From positions 248,001-312,000 of the forward strand of contig CALJLN010000039.1 in assembly GCA_937982565.1 (NCBI GenBank): 64,000 nt of DNA, given 5' to 3'. The notes under the pieces were generated by a model. The model was given only the letters and a program-made list of their open reading frames with translations. It ran no database searches and was not told the DNA's origin. The stretch is from UBA2421 sp002343075. Lineage in GTDB: Bacteria; Planctomycetota; Phycisphaerae; Tepidisphaerales; Tepidisphaeraceae. The translations under genes and the position numbers were made by a program. Of this stretch, positions 1 to 8,593 are shown piece after piece (position 1 is the first letter of the stretch; each line of letters starts with the position of its first letter).

Positions 1-1050
1 GCGACGCCGATGTCGATTATGGTAGGCGTCGGTCGCGGGGCCGGCGTCGGAGTGCTCATCAAGAATGCCGAGGCGCTGGAAGTAATGGAGAAGGTGGACA
101 CGCTCATCGTTGATAAGACCGGCACTCTCACCGAAGGCAAACCAAAGCTTGTTTCAGTCATCGCCCTCCCTGGGCATGATGAATCGTCATTGCTACGTTT
201 GGCGGCGAGCGTGGAACGCGGCAGTGAGCATCCTTTAGCCGCCGCAATTGTTGCGGGCGCTCAAGCGCGGAAACTCGAACTGACGGACACGAAACAATTT
301 CAATCGCTCACGGGTCGGGGGATCACGGGGACCGTTGATGGACACGCCGTCGCCCTGGGAAACAAGAAACTACTCGAAGAGATCGGCGTCGATGCGGGCG
401 GGTTGGCCCAACATGCAGAACGTCTGCGCGGCGAAGGTCAGACTGTAATGTTCGTCGCCGTAGACGGTAAACCGGCGGGCCTGATCGGCGTGGCCGACCC
501 AATCAAGGCATCTACGCCGGACGCGATCGCCAAGCTGCACGAAAGTGGAGTGCGAGTGGTCATGCTGACCGGCGACAGCCGAACGACGGCCCAAGCCGTC
601 GCCCAGCAGCTCGGCATCGATCAAGTTGAAGCGGAGGTTCTGCCGGATCAGAAGAGTCAGTACGTCAAGCGGTTGCAGGACGAGGGCCGCGTGGTCGCGA
701 TGGCAGGCGACGGCGTGAACGATGCACCAGCACTGGCGCAAGCCCATGTCGGGATTGCGATGGGAACGGGGACCGACGTGGCGATGCAGAGCGCGGGAGT
801 GACGCTCGTGAAGGGCGACTTGCTTGGCATCGCTCGCGCCCGCACACTCAGTCGCGCGACCATGCGAAACATCCGCCAGAACCTGTTCTTTGCATTTATC
901 TACAACGCGCTCGGGGTTCCGGTCGCTGCCGGAGTTCTGTACCCGTTGTTCGGCATCCTGCTTAGCCCCATCATCGCCGCAGCAGCGATGAGTCTCAGTT
1001 CAGTATCAGTGATTGGAAATTCGCTACGTCTGCGGCGAGTGTTGCTTTGA
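1..1050 (+). CDS. copA: Cu+-exporting P-type ATPase, C-terminal part (5' end outside window)
   Basis: The frame is open from base 1 (A-T-P before the first ATG at 10), so this is the C-terminal ~350 residues of a P1B-type ATPase whose start lies left of the window. Visible: the end of the CPC transmembrane helix region (ATPMSIMVGVGRGA), the phosphorylation site DKTGTLT, the nucleotide-binding HP dipeptide (SEHPLAAAI), the hinge motif GDGVNDAPAL, and two C-terminal membrane helices ending in the MSLSSVSVIGNSLRL type typical of Cu+ ATPases. These enzymes pump Cu+ (or Ag+) out of the cytoplasm. It is transcribed on the plus strand, opposite to the czc-type operon to its right, so it probably belongs to a separate transcription unit of the same metal-resistance region. 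Assignment to copper rests on the C-terminal helices; the CPC motif itself is off the window. Confidence 0.93.
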   Translation, partial: ATPMSIMVGVGRGAGVGVLIKNAEALEVMEKVDTLIVDKTGTLTEGKPKLVSVIALPGHDESSLLRLAASVERGSEHPLAAAIVAGAQARKLELTDTKQFQSLTGRGITGTVDGHAVALGNKKLLEEIGVDAGGLAQHAERLRGEGQTVMFVAVDGKPAGLIGVADPIKASTPDAIAKLHESGVRVVMLTGDSRTTAQAVAQQLGIDQVEAEVLPDQKSQYVKRLQDEGRVVAMAGDGVNDAPALAQAHVGIAMGTGTDVAMQSAGVTLVKGDLLGIARARTLSRATMRNIRQNLFFAFIYNALGVPVAAGVLYPLFGILLSPIIAAAAMSLSSVSVIGNSLRLRRVLL

Positions 1051-1076
1051 CCATTCCTTGACATTCGTAAATCGTC

Positions 1077-1337
1077 CTACTGGATCATGCGAGCGGAAAA
1101 AACCGATGAGTTCGCTGCTTGCCCGAAACCTGATGTCCGCAATATAGTTGTCGCGTCTGTAACAACCGTAGGCTCCAGTGCGTCTGTTCCGGACTTATCA
1201 ACTCCGGGTCGCTCAACCAAACCGCCGTTTCGTGCATTTACGATTGGCGGCGGCGATGGCGCAGCGTCACCCCCTGTGGCGGGCGCGGTCATTCCCTCAC
1301 TGTTCGCCTCATGATCTTCTTGATCTTTACCACGCAT
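1077..1337 (-). CDS. Uncertain small hypothetical protein (86 aa)
   Basis: An open frame starts with ATG at 1337, seven bases after the stop of the preceding 83-aa gene, with a weak AGG upstream, so translational coupling is possible. The product is polar and Pro-rich in the middle (APSPPPIV) and matches no family I recognise. It has no signal peptide or membrane segment. A comparable frame is open on the opposite strand (1087-1314), so one or both may be chance. Without it, the stretch 1051-1344 holds nothing I can identify. Confidence 0.25.
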   Translation of the reverse strand: MRGKDQEDHEANSEGMTAPATGGDAAPSPPPIVNARNGGLVERPGVDKSGTDALEPTVVTDATTILRTSGFGQAANSSVFSARMIQ

Positions 1338-1344
1338 ATGTTGC

Positions 1345-1596
1345 CTATTGCTTACGCCTCGCGCGCAGCCACTCGACGGTCAGCACCGTTGCCAAGATTG
1401 GAAAAAAGACGGCAAGCGCAACGATCCACCCGTAAAGATGCACATGCACCTGTCGTAAGACGATTGAATAGATCGCCCAAGCAGTGTGCCCCCATGTCAT
1501 GAGGGTGACACTCCAGCACAGGAGCGCACAGCTGCCGACGTGCGAGGCTGCCGTGCGCTCCATGTTGCTTTGGCGACGCTTTTTCTTGCGTCTCAC
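1345..1596 (-). CDS. Small two-helix membrane protein
   Basis: 83 residues from a GTG at 1596. This start is preferred because GAGGG lies six bases upstream; an ATG 11 codons later (1563) is the alternative. A basic N-terminus (RRKKKRRQ) is followed by two hydrophobic segments at about residues 20-47 and 54-74 and a basic tail (RARRKQ), as in an inner-membrane protein with both ends inside. It lies 24 bp after the His-rich periplasmic protein gene (1621-2106) on the same strand and is probably co-transcribed with it. Family not recognised; a role beside the metal pumps is only suggested by position. Confidence 0.6.
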   Translation of the reverse strand: MRRKKKRRQSNMERTAASHVGSCALLCWSVTLMTWGHTAWAIYSIVLRQVHVHLYGWIVALAVFFPILATVLTVEWLRARRKQ

Positions 1597-1620
1597 GCTC
1601 TGCCCTCGGTCTCAAGCGAC

Positions 1621-2106
1621 TCACTTCGTATCGAATGAATTTTTCGTCTTTCCCGACGACGTCTCAACCTCGATCCAGAGTTTGCTCTTCTCCGGCAAAG
1701 GCTTGGAAACCGGGTGATGGAGATGAAACTCCTCGCCTTCGTCTTCCGCTTTGCTCTTAATTGATCGTTCGCCGCTTTCGACGCCGATCCACCCGCGCAC
1801 CGCCTTCGGCTTCTCCGAAGCGCCCGCGAGGACGAGTACAAATACAGCCTCTTCGCCTGCTTTCACGTCGCCCTGTTGCGTCACCTGCACTGTGTAAGAG
1901 CCGATCGCCTTCTGGCCAAGATCCTTCTTCTCACCCTTGTGTGCATCATCATCCTTGTGCTCGTGCTTTTCTCCTTCTTTATGCTCGTGTTTGTCGTCGG
2001 GCTCCAGACGACCCAAGTGCACGGGCGATGTAGGTGCCGAGAATCCCGCTAACGCATAGGCGCTTGCAATCGCTACCGAACCGAAAATGAAGAAGACCTT
2101 GCGCAT
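1621..2106 (-). CDS. His-rich secreted protein, putative periplasmic metal-binding
   Basis: 161 aa from the ATG at 2106, fixed by AAGGAG six bases upstream; an in-frame TTG at 2112 lies too close to the SD to be the start. Residues 1-24 form a signal peptide (hydrophobic core FFIFGSVAIASAYALAGF). It is followed by a segment very rich in His, Asp, Glu and Lys (KHEHKEGEKHEHKDDD) that could chelate divalent metals, then a folded C-terminal domain (about 65-161) that resembles a small beta-sandwich and is not recognised. It stands 246 bp downstream of the RND pump gene on the same strand. I infer a periplasmic metal-buffering or chaperone role serving the pump. No direct family evidence. Confidence 0.7.
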   Translation of the reverse strand: MRKVFFIFGSVAIASAYALAGFSAPTSPVHLGRLEPDDKHEHKEGEKHEHKDDDAHKGEKKDLGQKAIGSYTVQVTQQGDVKAGEEAVFVLVLAGASEKPKAVRGWIGVESGERSIKSKAEDEGEEFHLHHPVSKPLPEKSKLWIEVETSSGKTKNSFDTK

Positions 2107-2352
2107 AAACAACTCCTTGAATGAGTGCTACCATGTGTCGGGCCTGAGGCCGGGATCAAGCCTGATAAAACAAAACACTTCTACGCCGACAGCGGCGTCG
2201 AGTGCCGACCGAAAGAAAATTCTTTAAGCATGCGTGGGGTGCCGCCCCTTCATGAGGCGGTGTTGGTTCCTGCCGTTCGCGGCGAATGCAGTCGAACGGA
2301 TCATGCACAGTCGTATCAAATATTTGTGGAACCCTCATGTCATGCCCCGAAT

Positions 2353-5300
2353 CTAATGTTCCGCAATAGCCCCTTGTTTGACCTCGTGTCCATCGCCGAC
2401 GCCAGCGGGAGGTGCTCCGGTCGTTTCACTCCGCCGCGTCCGACTTGTGACGTGCCACATACGGTATATCGCCGGCAAGACGACCAGAGTCAGCAGCGTT
2501 GACGACACGATTCCTCCGATCACGACCGTGGCCAGCGGTTTCTGGACCTCCGCGCCGCGCCCCTTGGCCAGCGCCATCGGCACGAAGCCCAGCGCCGCGA
2601 CCAACGCCGTCATCAGAACGGGTCGCAATCGCGTCAAGGAGCCGCGGATGATCGCGTCCTCCAGGTCGTTGCCTTCCTGGCGCAACTGGTTGATGAACGT
2701 CACCATGACCAAGCCGTTAAGAACCGCGATGCCTGACAGCGCAATGAACCCAACGGCCGCTGAAATGGAAAATGGCATTCCGCGCAACCACAGCGCGATA
2801 ATCCCGCCCGTCAGGGCGAGCGGCACGCATGTGAACACCATAAACGCATACTTCACAGAGTTGAAGGTGCTGAACAGCAAGAGAAAAATCAGGAAGAAGC
2901 AAATCGGAACAACGATCATCAACCGTTGGCGCGCCGCCACCAGATTTTCGAACTGGCCACCCCAGTCCAGCCAGGTTCCCGGCGGCAGCTTCACCTGACT
3001 GGCGATGCTGGCCTGTGCCTCATTGACGAACGAACCAATGTCGCGATCGCGCACATTGCACTGCACCACGACGCGGCGCTTGCCGTTCTCTCGGCTGATC
3101 TGGTTTGGGCCCTCGGCCACTTCGATTCGCGCGATCGTTCCCAAAGCAACAAACGGCGGACTGACGAAATTGGTGAGTCCCTTGTCGGCGGCGCTGGCCA
3201 GTGATTCCGGTTCCCGCCCCCGGGGCGGAAGTGGAATCGGCAGGTTTTGCAACTCGCCCACGCGTGATCGAATCTGGTCGGGCAGCCGAACGACAAGGTC
3301 GAAACGACGATCGCCTTGGAACACCAATCCGGCCTCACGACCGCCGATCGCAATGTTGATCACGTCTTGAACATCGGCGACGTTCAGTCCATAGCGGGCG
3401 AGTGCCGCACGGTCGAGGTCGATGGTCATCATGGGCAGACCGGTGGTTTGCTCCACCTTAACGTCGGCGCTGCCGGCCGTGCTGCGAAGAACATTTGCTA
3501 TCGCTTCGGCCGTCGGGACCATCTTCTCGAACTCGTCGCCGTAGACTTTCACGGCCACGTCGCCACGCACGCCGGCGATGAGTTCATTAAAGCGCATCTG
3601 AATTGGCTGCGTAAACTCATAGTTGTTTCCGGGTATCTGGCTCAGTGCAAGTTCCAGCAGCTTGATCACCTTGCCTTTGTGCCCTGTCGGCGGCGGCCCG
3701 TGACCGTGACCTTCTTCGCCTTCGCCGTGTTCGGCGTGCGCATCGGCCGCCTCGGCTCGCTCCTGGGCTTCGGAGATAAGTCGGTCCAGTTCCTTCTCGC
3801 TGCGCCACTCCGTTGACGGCTTGAGCATGATAAATGTGTCTGACACATTTGGCGGCATTGGATCGGAAGCCATCTCAGCGGTTCCGGTCTTGGAAAACAC
3901 GAACGCCACTTCAGGAAACTCGCTGACTGCCTTTTCAACTTCGAACTGCATCTCAGAGGACTGCGTGATACCGGTGCTGGGGATGCGCATCGCGTGCATC
4001 GCGATGTTTCCCTCGTCGAGCGTGGGAATGAATTCCTGTCCCATGCGCAAGAACAGCAGGAGCGATCCCAAAAACGCCACGACTGCCAGTGGCGCCACAA
4101 TCCAGCGACCGCGTACCGCTGCCCGCAACGTCGGAGCGTAAATCGCCTTGGCGCCGCGAATCAGGAAATTCTCCTTCTCGCGAACGCGGCCGGTCACTCC
4201 CAACGCGACCATTGCCGGAATAAACGTGAGCGACAGAACGAAAGCCGCAACCAGCGCGAAGATCACGGTCATGGCCATCGGGTGAAACATCTTTCCTTCC
4301 ACGCCAGTCAAGGCGAGAATAGGAATGTACACCGTGATGATGATCGCTTCGCCGAACGCGGTGGCGCTTCGAACCTGTTTGCTCGCCTCGAACACAGTCT
4401 CCATGCGTTCGGACAACGTTAGTTTTCTTCCGAGCTGATGCTGTCGCTCGGCAAGCATTCGCAAGCAATTCTCGACAATGATGACAGATCCATCCACGAT
4501 CAGGCCGAAGTCGATCGCGCCCAGACTCATCAGGTTCCCGCTGATACCGGCCTGCACCATGCCTATTGCTGTCAAGAACATCGATAGTGGGATTGCCAGC
4601 GCGGTGATCAACGCGGCTCGGAAGTTGCCCAATAGCAGAAAGAGGATCACGATAACCAGGATTGCGCCTTCGGCCAGATTCTTTGTGACGGTATTGATCG
4701 TGGCGTTGACCAGCGTTGTGCGATTCAGAACTGCCTTCGCTTGAATGTCCGCCGGCAGGGCTCGGTTCACTTCGGACATCTTCTCGTCAACTGCCTTGGC
4801 AACCGTTCGACTGTTTTCGCCGATCAGCATCAGCGCCGTACCGACCACCACCTCTTCGCCGTCTTCGCTTGCGCTGCCCGTGCGCAGTTCCCGACCCACG
4901 CCGACCGTAGCAACATTTCTGATGTAAACCGGCGTTCCGTTGCTCGACCCGATGATAATGTTGCGAATCTCCTCCTCGTTGCTGATGCGCCCAGTCACGC
5001 GGACGTTGTAGGCTTCGCCTTTGTGCTCGATAAAGCCCGCGCCGGTGCTGACGTTGTTCTTCTCCAGCGCTTCGATGACATGATGAAAAGTGAGGCCGTA
5101 GCTCACCAACTTCATCGGATCCGGCTGAACGAAATACTGCTTCTGGTACCCCCCGATCGAATCGACGCCCGCCACGCCGAGCACATTTTTCAACTGGGGT
5201 CGAATGATCCAATCCTGCACGGTCCGAAGATATGCGGCCCGCTCAACTTCGGTGCTCAACCGCTCGCCTTCTGGCGTGAGGTATGCGCCGTCGCTCTGCC

Positions 5301-5787
5301 AGCCGGGTTCACCATCCTTCGCCTCCGCGCCCGTTCCCGCGGGATGCTCGTAATGCACCGTGTACATGTAGACTTCGCCCAAGCCAGTGGAGATCGGTCC
5401 CATCACCGGTTCGGCCCCCGGCGGTAATGATTCGCCGGCCTCGCGCAGTCGTTCGCCGACTTGCTGCCGTGCGAAGTAGATGTCCACGCTGTCCGCGAAG
5501 ACGGCGGTTACCTGGGAGAAGCCGTTCCGCGACAGAGACCGCGTGTACTCCAGACCCGGAATCCCAGCCAACGCCGTCTCAATCGGGAAAGTCACCTGCT
5601 TTTCGATTTCGAACGGCGAGAGCGACGCGTAAACGATGTTGATCTGGACTTGGTTATTGGTGATGTCCGGCACGGCGTCGATGGGCAGGCGTTGCAGCGA
5701 ATAAACGCCGACCGCGCCCGCAAGCACAGTGATCAGAACGACCAGCCAACGGTTGCGAATCGAGAATTGAAGTACGCGTTCGAGCAT
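2353..5787 (-). CDS. czcA: Heavy-metal efflux RND transporter, CzcA/CusA family
   Basis: 1144 aa, a normal length for HME-RND inner-membrane pumps (about 1040-1150). The N-terminal helix, the porter-domain motifs (LPIDAVPDITNNQVQI near residue 35), the large periplasmic loops and twelve membrane helices are all present. Helix 4 carries DFGLIVDGSVIIVEN; the D...D...E pattern is that of Zn/Co/Cd/Ni-type (HME1/CzcA-like) pumps and differs from the CusA pattern, so a divalent metal is the likelier substrate. A His/Glu-rich insertion (HAEHGEGEEGHGHG) sits in the second periplasmic loop. The pump would use proton flux to drive metal out with the CzcB and CzcC proteins encoded upstream. The gene starts 10 bp after the P1B-ATPase stop, so the two are in one operon. 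Confidence 0.95.
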   Translation of the reverse strand: MLERVLQFSIRNRWLVVLITVLAGAVGVYSLQRLPIDAVPDITNNQVQINIVYASLSPFEIEKQVTFPIETALAGIPGLEYTRSLSRNGFSQVTAVFADSVDIYFARQQVGERLREAGESLPPGAEPVMGPISTGLGEVYMYTVHYEHPAGTGAEAKDGEPGWQSDGAYLTPEGERLSTEVERAAYLRTVQDWIIRPQLKNVLGVAGVDSIGGYQKQYFVQPDPMKLVSYGLTFHHVIEALEKNNVSTGAGFIEHKGEAYNVRVTGRISNEEEIRNIIIGSSNGTPVYIRNVATVGVGRELRTGSASEDGEEVVVGTALMLIGENSRTVAKAVDEKMSEVNRALPADIQAKAVLNRTTLVNATINTVTKNLAEGAILVIVILFLLLGNFRAALITALAIPLSMFLTAIGMVQAGISGNLMSLGAIDFGLIVDGSVIIVENCLRMLAERQHQLGRKLTLSERMETVFEASKQVRSATAFGEAIIITVYIPILALTGVEGKMFHPMAMTVIFALVAAFVLSLTFIPAMVALGVTGRVREKENFLIRGAKAIYAPTLRAAVRGRWIVAPLAVVAFLGSLLLFLRMGQEFIPTLDEGNIAMHAMRIPSTGITQSSEMQFEVEKAVSEFPEVAFVFSKTGTAEMASDPMPPNVSDTFIMLKPSTEWRSEKELDRLISEAQERAEAADAHAEHGEGEEGHGHGPPPTGHKGKVIKLLELALSQIPGNNYEFTQPIQMRFNELIAGVRGDVAVKVYGDEFEKMVPTAEAIANVLRSTAGSADVKVEQTTGLPMMTIDLDRAALARYGLNVADVQDVINIAIGGREAGLVFQGDRRFDLVVRLPDQIRSRVGELQNLPIPLPPRGREPESLASAADKGLTNFVSPPFVALGTIARIEVAEGPNQISRENGKRRVVVQCNVRDRDIGSFVNEAQASIASQVKLPPGTWLDWGGQFENLVAARQRLMIVVPICFFLIFLLLFSTFNSVKYAFMVFTCVPLALTGGIIALWLRGMPFSISAAVGFIALSGIAVLNGLVMVTFINQLRQEGNDLEDAIIRGSLTRLRPVLMTALVAALGFVPMALAKGRGAEVQKPLATVVIGGIVSSTLLTLVVLPAIYRMWHVTSRTRRSETTGAPPAGVGDGHEVKQGAIAEH

Positions 5788-5797
5788 GGATTTGCCT

Positions 5798-8194
5798 TTA
5801 GTCTTTCGTATCGTTGAACATCAAGAGGCGGAGCGCATTGAAAATGACGACAAAGGTGCTGCCTTCGTGAAGTACCACCGCCACGCCTATGCCGATAGAA
5901 CCAGTTGCTGTCGCTAACATGAGCAATGCTACAACTATCATCGAGATCAATATGTTCTGCCGGATGATTGCCCGGGCGCGTCGCGAGAGGTTAATGCCGT
6001 AGGCAAGCTTGCCAAGATCATCTCCCATCAATGCGACATCGGCGGTCTCCAACGCAGCTGCCGTGCCGGCGCCGCCCATGGCTATGCCTATGGTCGCATT
6101 CGCCAGAGCGGGTGCGTCATTCACGCCATCCCCGACCATGCCCACCGCTCCATAGCGCGCTTGCAGCTCCTGCGCAATCCGCACTTTGTCTTCGGGAAGA
6201 AGGTCTGCCCGCACTTCGTCCACGCCAACTTCGGCGCCGATTGCGCGCCCAACCCCTTCGTTGTCGCCGGTCAGCATGACCAGCGGCTTCACGCCCAATT
6301 CGCGAATGCGGTCCAGCGTCGCCCGCACGTTCTCACGCGGGCGATCCGCTATGCCAATGACTCCAAGCCAGCGTTGCCCATGCCGCACCGCCATCACGCT
6401 GCGGCCCGCCGACTTGAGTCGATCAAGGGACTGTCGGATCGACTCAGGCACCGCAACTTCATCCAGTTGCCACAGTCGCAGGCTTCCGATCTCAACCATC
6501 TGGCCATCGACCGAAGACCGAACGCCGCGTGCGGTCAACGACTCAAGGTCTCCTGCCTGCGGCAGTTCCAAACGATCTGCTTCGGCACGTTTCACAATCG
6601 CGAGTGCCAGCGGATGTTGCGAGCGTCGCTCGACGGCCGCGGAGATCCTCAAAAGTTCTTCCGCGGTGACGCCACTCTCGGGCACGAGATCAGTGACTTC
6701 CGGTTTGCCGATCGTCAACGTTCCAGTCTTGTCCAGGGCCAGCGCTTTGATCAACCCCAGGTTTTCCAAGTGCACGCCACCCTTGATCAGGACCCCGTTT
6801 CGAGCAGCCTGTGCGATGCCGCAAAGGACTGTCGATGGTGTTCCGAGCGCCAGCGCGCACGGAGACGCTCCGACGAGCAGCGCCATTCCTCGATAGAAGC
6901 TCGTTGACCACGCCCACCAACCCATCAAGGGAGGAACCACAATGAGCAGTACATCTGCGACCAGCACGAGCGGCACGAAGACACGCTCGAACCGTTCCGT
7001 AAACAACTGCGTCGGAGCCTTCTGGGTCTGGGCTTCTTCGACCAGCTTGATGACGCGGTCGAGCGTTCGATCGCCAACAGCGCGGGTGGTTCGAATCTCC
7101 AGCGCGCCTTCACCGTTGATCGTGCCGGCAAACACCTGTTCTCCCTTGGATTTCTCGACGGGAACGGATTCGCCGGTGACCGGCGCTTGATTCACGGCCG
7201 ACTGGCCAGACTGAACAACGCCATCCACTGGAATGCGCTCCGCCGGGCGAACCACTACAACGTCATCAACCTTGACGTCGTCAACCGGGGTTTCGACCTC
7301 GCGACCACTCCGCACGACTCGCGCAATCGGCGGGGCGAGATCGGCCAGTGCTCGTATGGCACCGCGCGCCCGCTCCAGCGCGTAATGTTCCAGTGAGTGT
7401 GCCAGCGCAAACAGAAACAACAGGAACGCGCCCTCGGCCCATTTCCCCAGCGCAGCTGCTCCAATCGCGGCGAGCAGCATCAGCAGGTCGATGTCGAAGG
7501 CAAACCGGCCTTGGCGCAATACGGCAAAAAGGTGCCGCAGCATGCCGAAAGATCCAAACGCATATGAGACGAGATAAAGGCCGATTGCGATGGGGCGAGA
7601 CAGGCCCAACCATCGCTCGATGCAAAAGGCAATCAACAAGCACAGTCCTGCGATCAGACTCCAGACCAGTTCGCGATTCTTGGCGAACCATGACTCGCCA
7701 CTTCCAGGATGCGCATCTTGAGTTGGCGGTGTTTGAGCAGGCCCACCCGCCGGATTCCAACCGGCGCTAGCCAAACGCTGGACGATCGCCGCTTCACTCG
7801 TACGCCGGCGGTCAAACTCAAGACGAACGACGTGCGCCGGCACGCTCGCAACGGCCGCAATGACGCCGTTCAATGCCTTCAAGAACATTTCCAGTTTGCG
7901 CGCTCCGTCTTCTGCATCGATCATTCGTATTTTGATCGTCGCATGTCCAAACTGATCGGAGATGCGCGCACCAGCCGCCCGCACCGCGGTCTGCACACGT
8001 GCCAGCGAAGTGCGATCGGGATCATAGTGAAGGCAAAATTGTGCATTGATTCCATCCGCATCGCCAATATGCGCTTGAGTTATGCCTTGCTCGTCCGTCA
8101 TGAGCGCGCGCAGCCGCTCGACGCACGCATCGCGCTCATCGACAACGTCGGGCAACAATACGGACAGGCGGAGTTTTGTCTTTGCAGTGCTCAC
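5798..8194 (-). CDS. Heavy-metal P1B-type ATPase, SPC class (P1B-4-like)
   Basis: 798 aa, GTG start at 8194. Core motifs: SPCALALGTP in helix 6 (Ser replacing the first Cys of CPC), DKTGTLTIGKP, the HP motif (SQHPLALAI), GDGVNDAPAL, and HEGST in the last helix. SPC with HEG(G/S)T marks subgroup P1B-4, whose characterised members export Co2+, Zn2+, Fe2+ or Cd2+. The first ~150 residues look like two HMA-type folds that lack the CxxC metal site (only single Cys residues are seen), so the N-terminus may sense or dock rather than deliver metal. It lies between the P-II-like gene (52 bp) and czcA (10 bp). An ATP-driven exporter for the cytoplasmic pool next to an RND pump for the periplasmic pool is a common arrangement. 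Exact metal unknown. Confidence 0.9.
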   Translation of the reverse strand: MSTAKTKLRLSVLLPDVVDERDACVERLRALMTDEQGITQAHIGDADGINAQFCLHYDPDRTSLARVQTAVRAAGARISDQFGHATIKIRMIDAEDGARKLEMFLKALNGVIAAVASVPAHVVRLEFDRRRTSEAAIVQRLASAGWNPAGGPAQTPPTQDAHPGSGESWFAKNRELVWSLIAGLCLLIAFCIERWLGLSRPIAIGLYLVSYAFGSFGMLRHLFAVLRQGRFAFDIDLLMLLAAIGAAALGKWAEGAFLLFLFALAHSLEHYALERARGAIRALADLAPPIARVVRSGREVETPVDDVKVDDVVVVRPAERIPVDGVVQSGQSAVNQAPVTGESVPVEKSKGEQVFAGTINGEGALEIRTTRAVGDRTLDRVIKLVEEAQTQKAPTQLFTERFERVFVPLVLVADVLLIVVPPLMGWWAWSTSFYRGMALLVGASPCALALGTPSTVLCGIAQAARNGVLIKGGVHLENLGLIKALALDKTGTLTIGKPEVTDLVPESGVTAEELLRISAAVERRSQHPLALAIVKRAEADRLELPQAGDLESLTARGVRSSVDGQMVEIGSLRLWQLDEVAVPESIRQSLDRLKSAGRSVMAVRHGQRWLGVIGIADRPRENVRATLDRIRELGVKPLVMLTGDNEGVGRAIGAEVGVDEVRADLLPEDKVRIAQELQARYGAVGMVGDGVNDAPALANATIGIAMGGAGTAAALETADVALMGDDLGKLAYGINLSRRARAIIRQNILISMIVVALLMLATATGSIGIGVAVVLHEGSTFVVIFNALRLLMFNDTKD

Positions 8195-8246
8195 GTCAGC
8201 AATCTTTCTTTCACTCTGTGACGCTCTACAGCCGCCTTAGACCGCG

Positions 8247-8579
8247 TTAACCTGGCTCTTCACCAGACCGGATCCGGACCACGTGGTCGAGATTCGCAAC
8301 CGAGATTACGCCGTCCCCGGCATTGCCTGTGTGAGCAGCGAGCTGCACGATCTCCACCAGTTCATCCGCCAGGGAGTCGGCGCAGAGGATTTCAATCCTT
8401 ACTTTCTTTGCGAAGAAAACGTTCTCACTCGTTGCCTCGAAGTGCCCGCCACTTCCTCGTCCGCGGCCCTGACCCTGACAATCTGACACCGTCACGCCTG
8501 GAAAATGCGGGAGCGCATGGAGCGCGTCCATGACGCGGCCGACAATATGCGGCTGTACGATCGCTCGAATTTCTTTCAT
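8247..8579 (-). CDS. P-II-like signalling protein of metal-efflux operons
   Basis: 110 aa beginning MKEIRAIVQPH, the typical first strand of P-II (GlnB/GlnK) proteins, with a T-loop region GQGRGRGSGG and the C-terminal strand (GDGVISVANLDHVVRIRSGE) that closes the nucleotide site in P-II trimers. The Tyr-51 region used for uridylylation in GlnB is absent. A separate P-II group (PII-NG) is known from loci encoding CzcA/CusA pumps, and this one is placed between czcB (14 bp) and the P1B ATPase. A nitrogen role is therefore unlikely; regulation of the pump in response to nucleotides or metal is inferred. CutA-like proteins share the fold but lack this start and nucleotide site. Confidence 0.88.
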   Translation of the reverse strand: MKEIRAIVQPHIVGRVMDALHALPHFPGVTVSDCQGQGRGRGSGGHFEATSENVFFAKKVRIEILCADSLADELVEIVQLAAHTGNAGDGVISVANLDHVVRIRSGEEPG

Positions 8580-8593
8580 TTTCGCTCTCCGTG

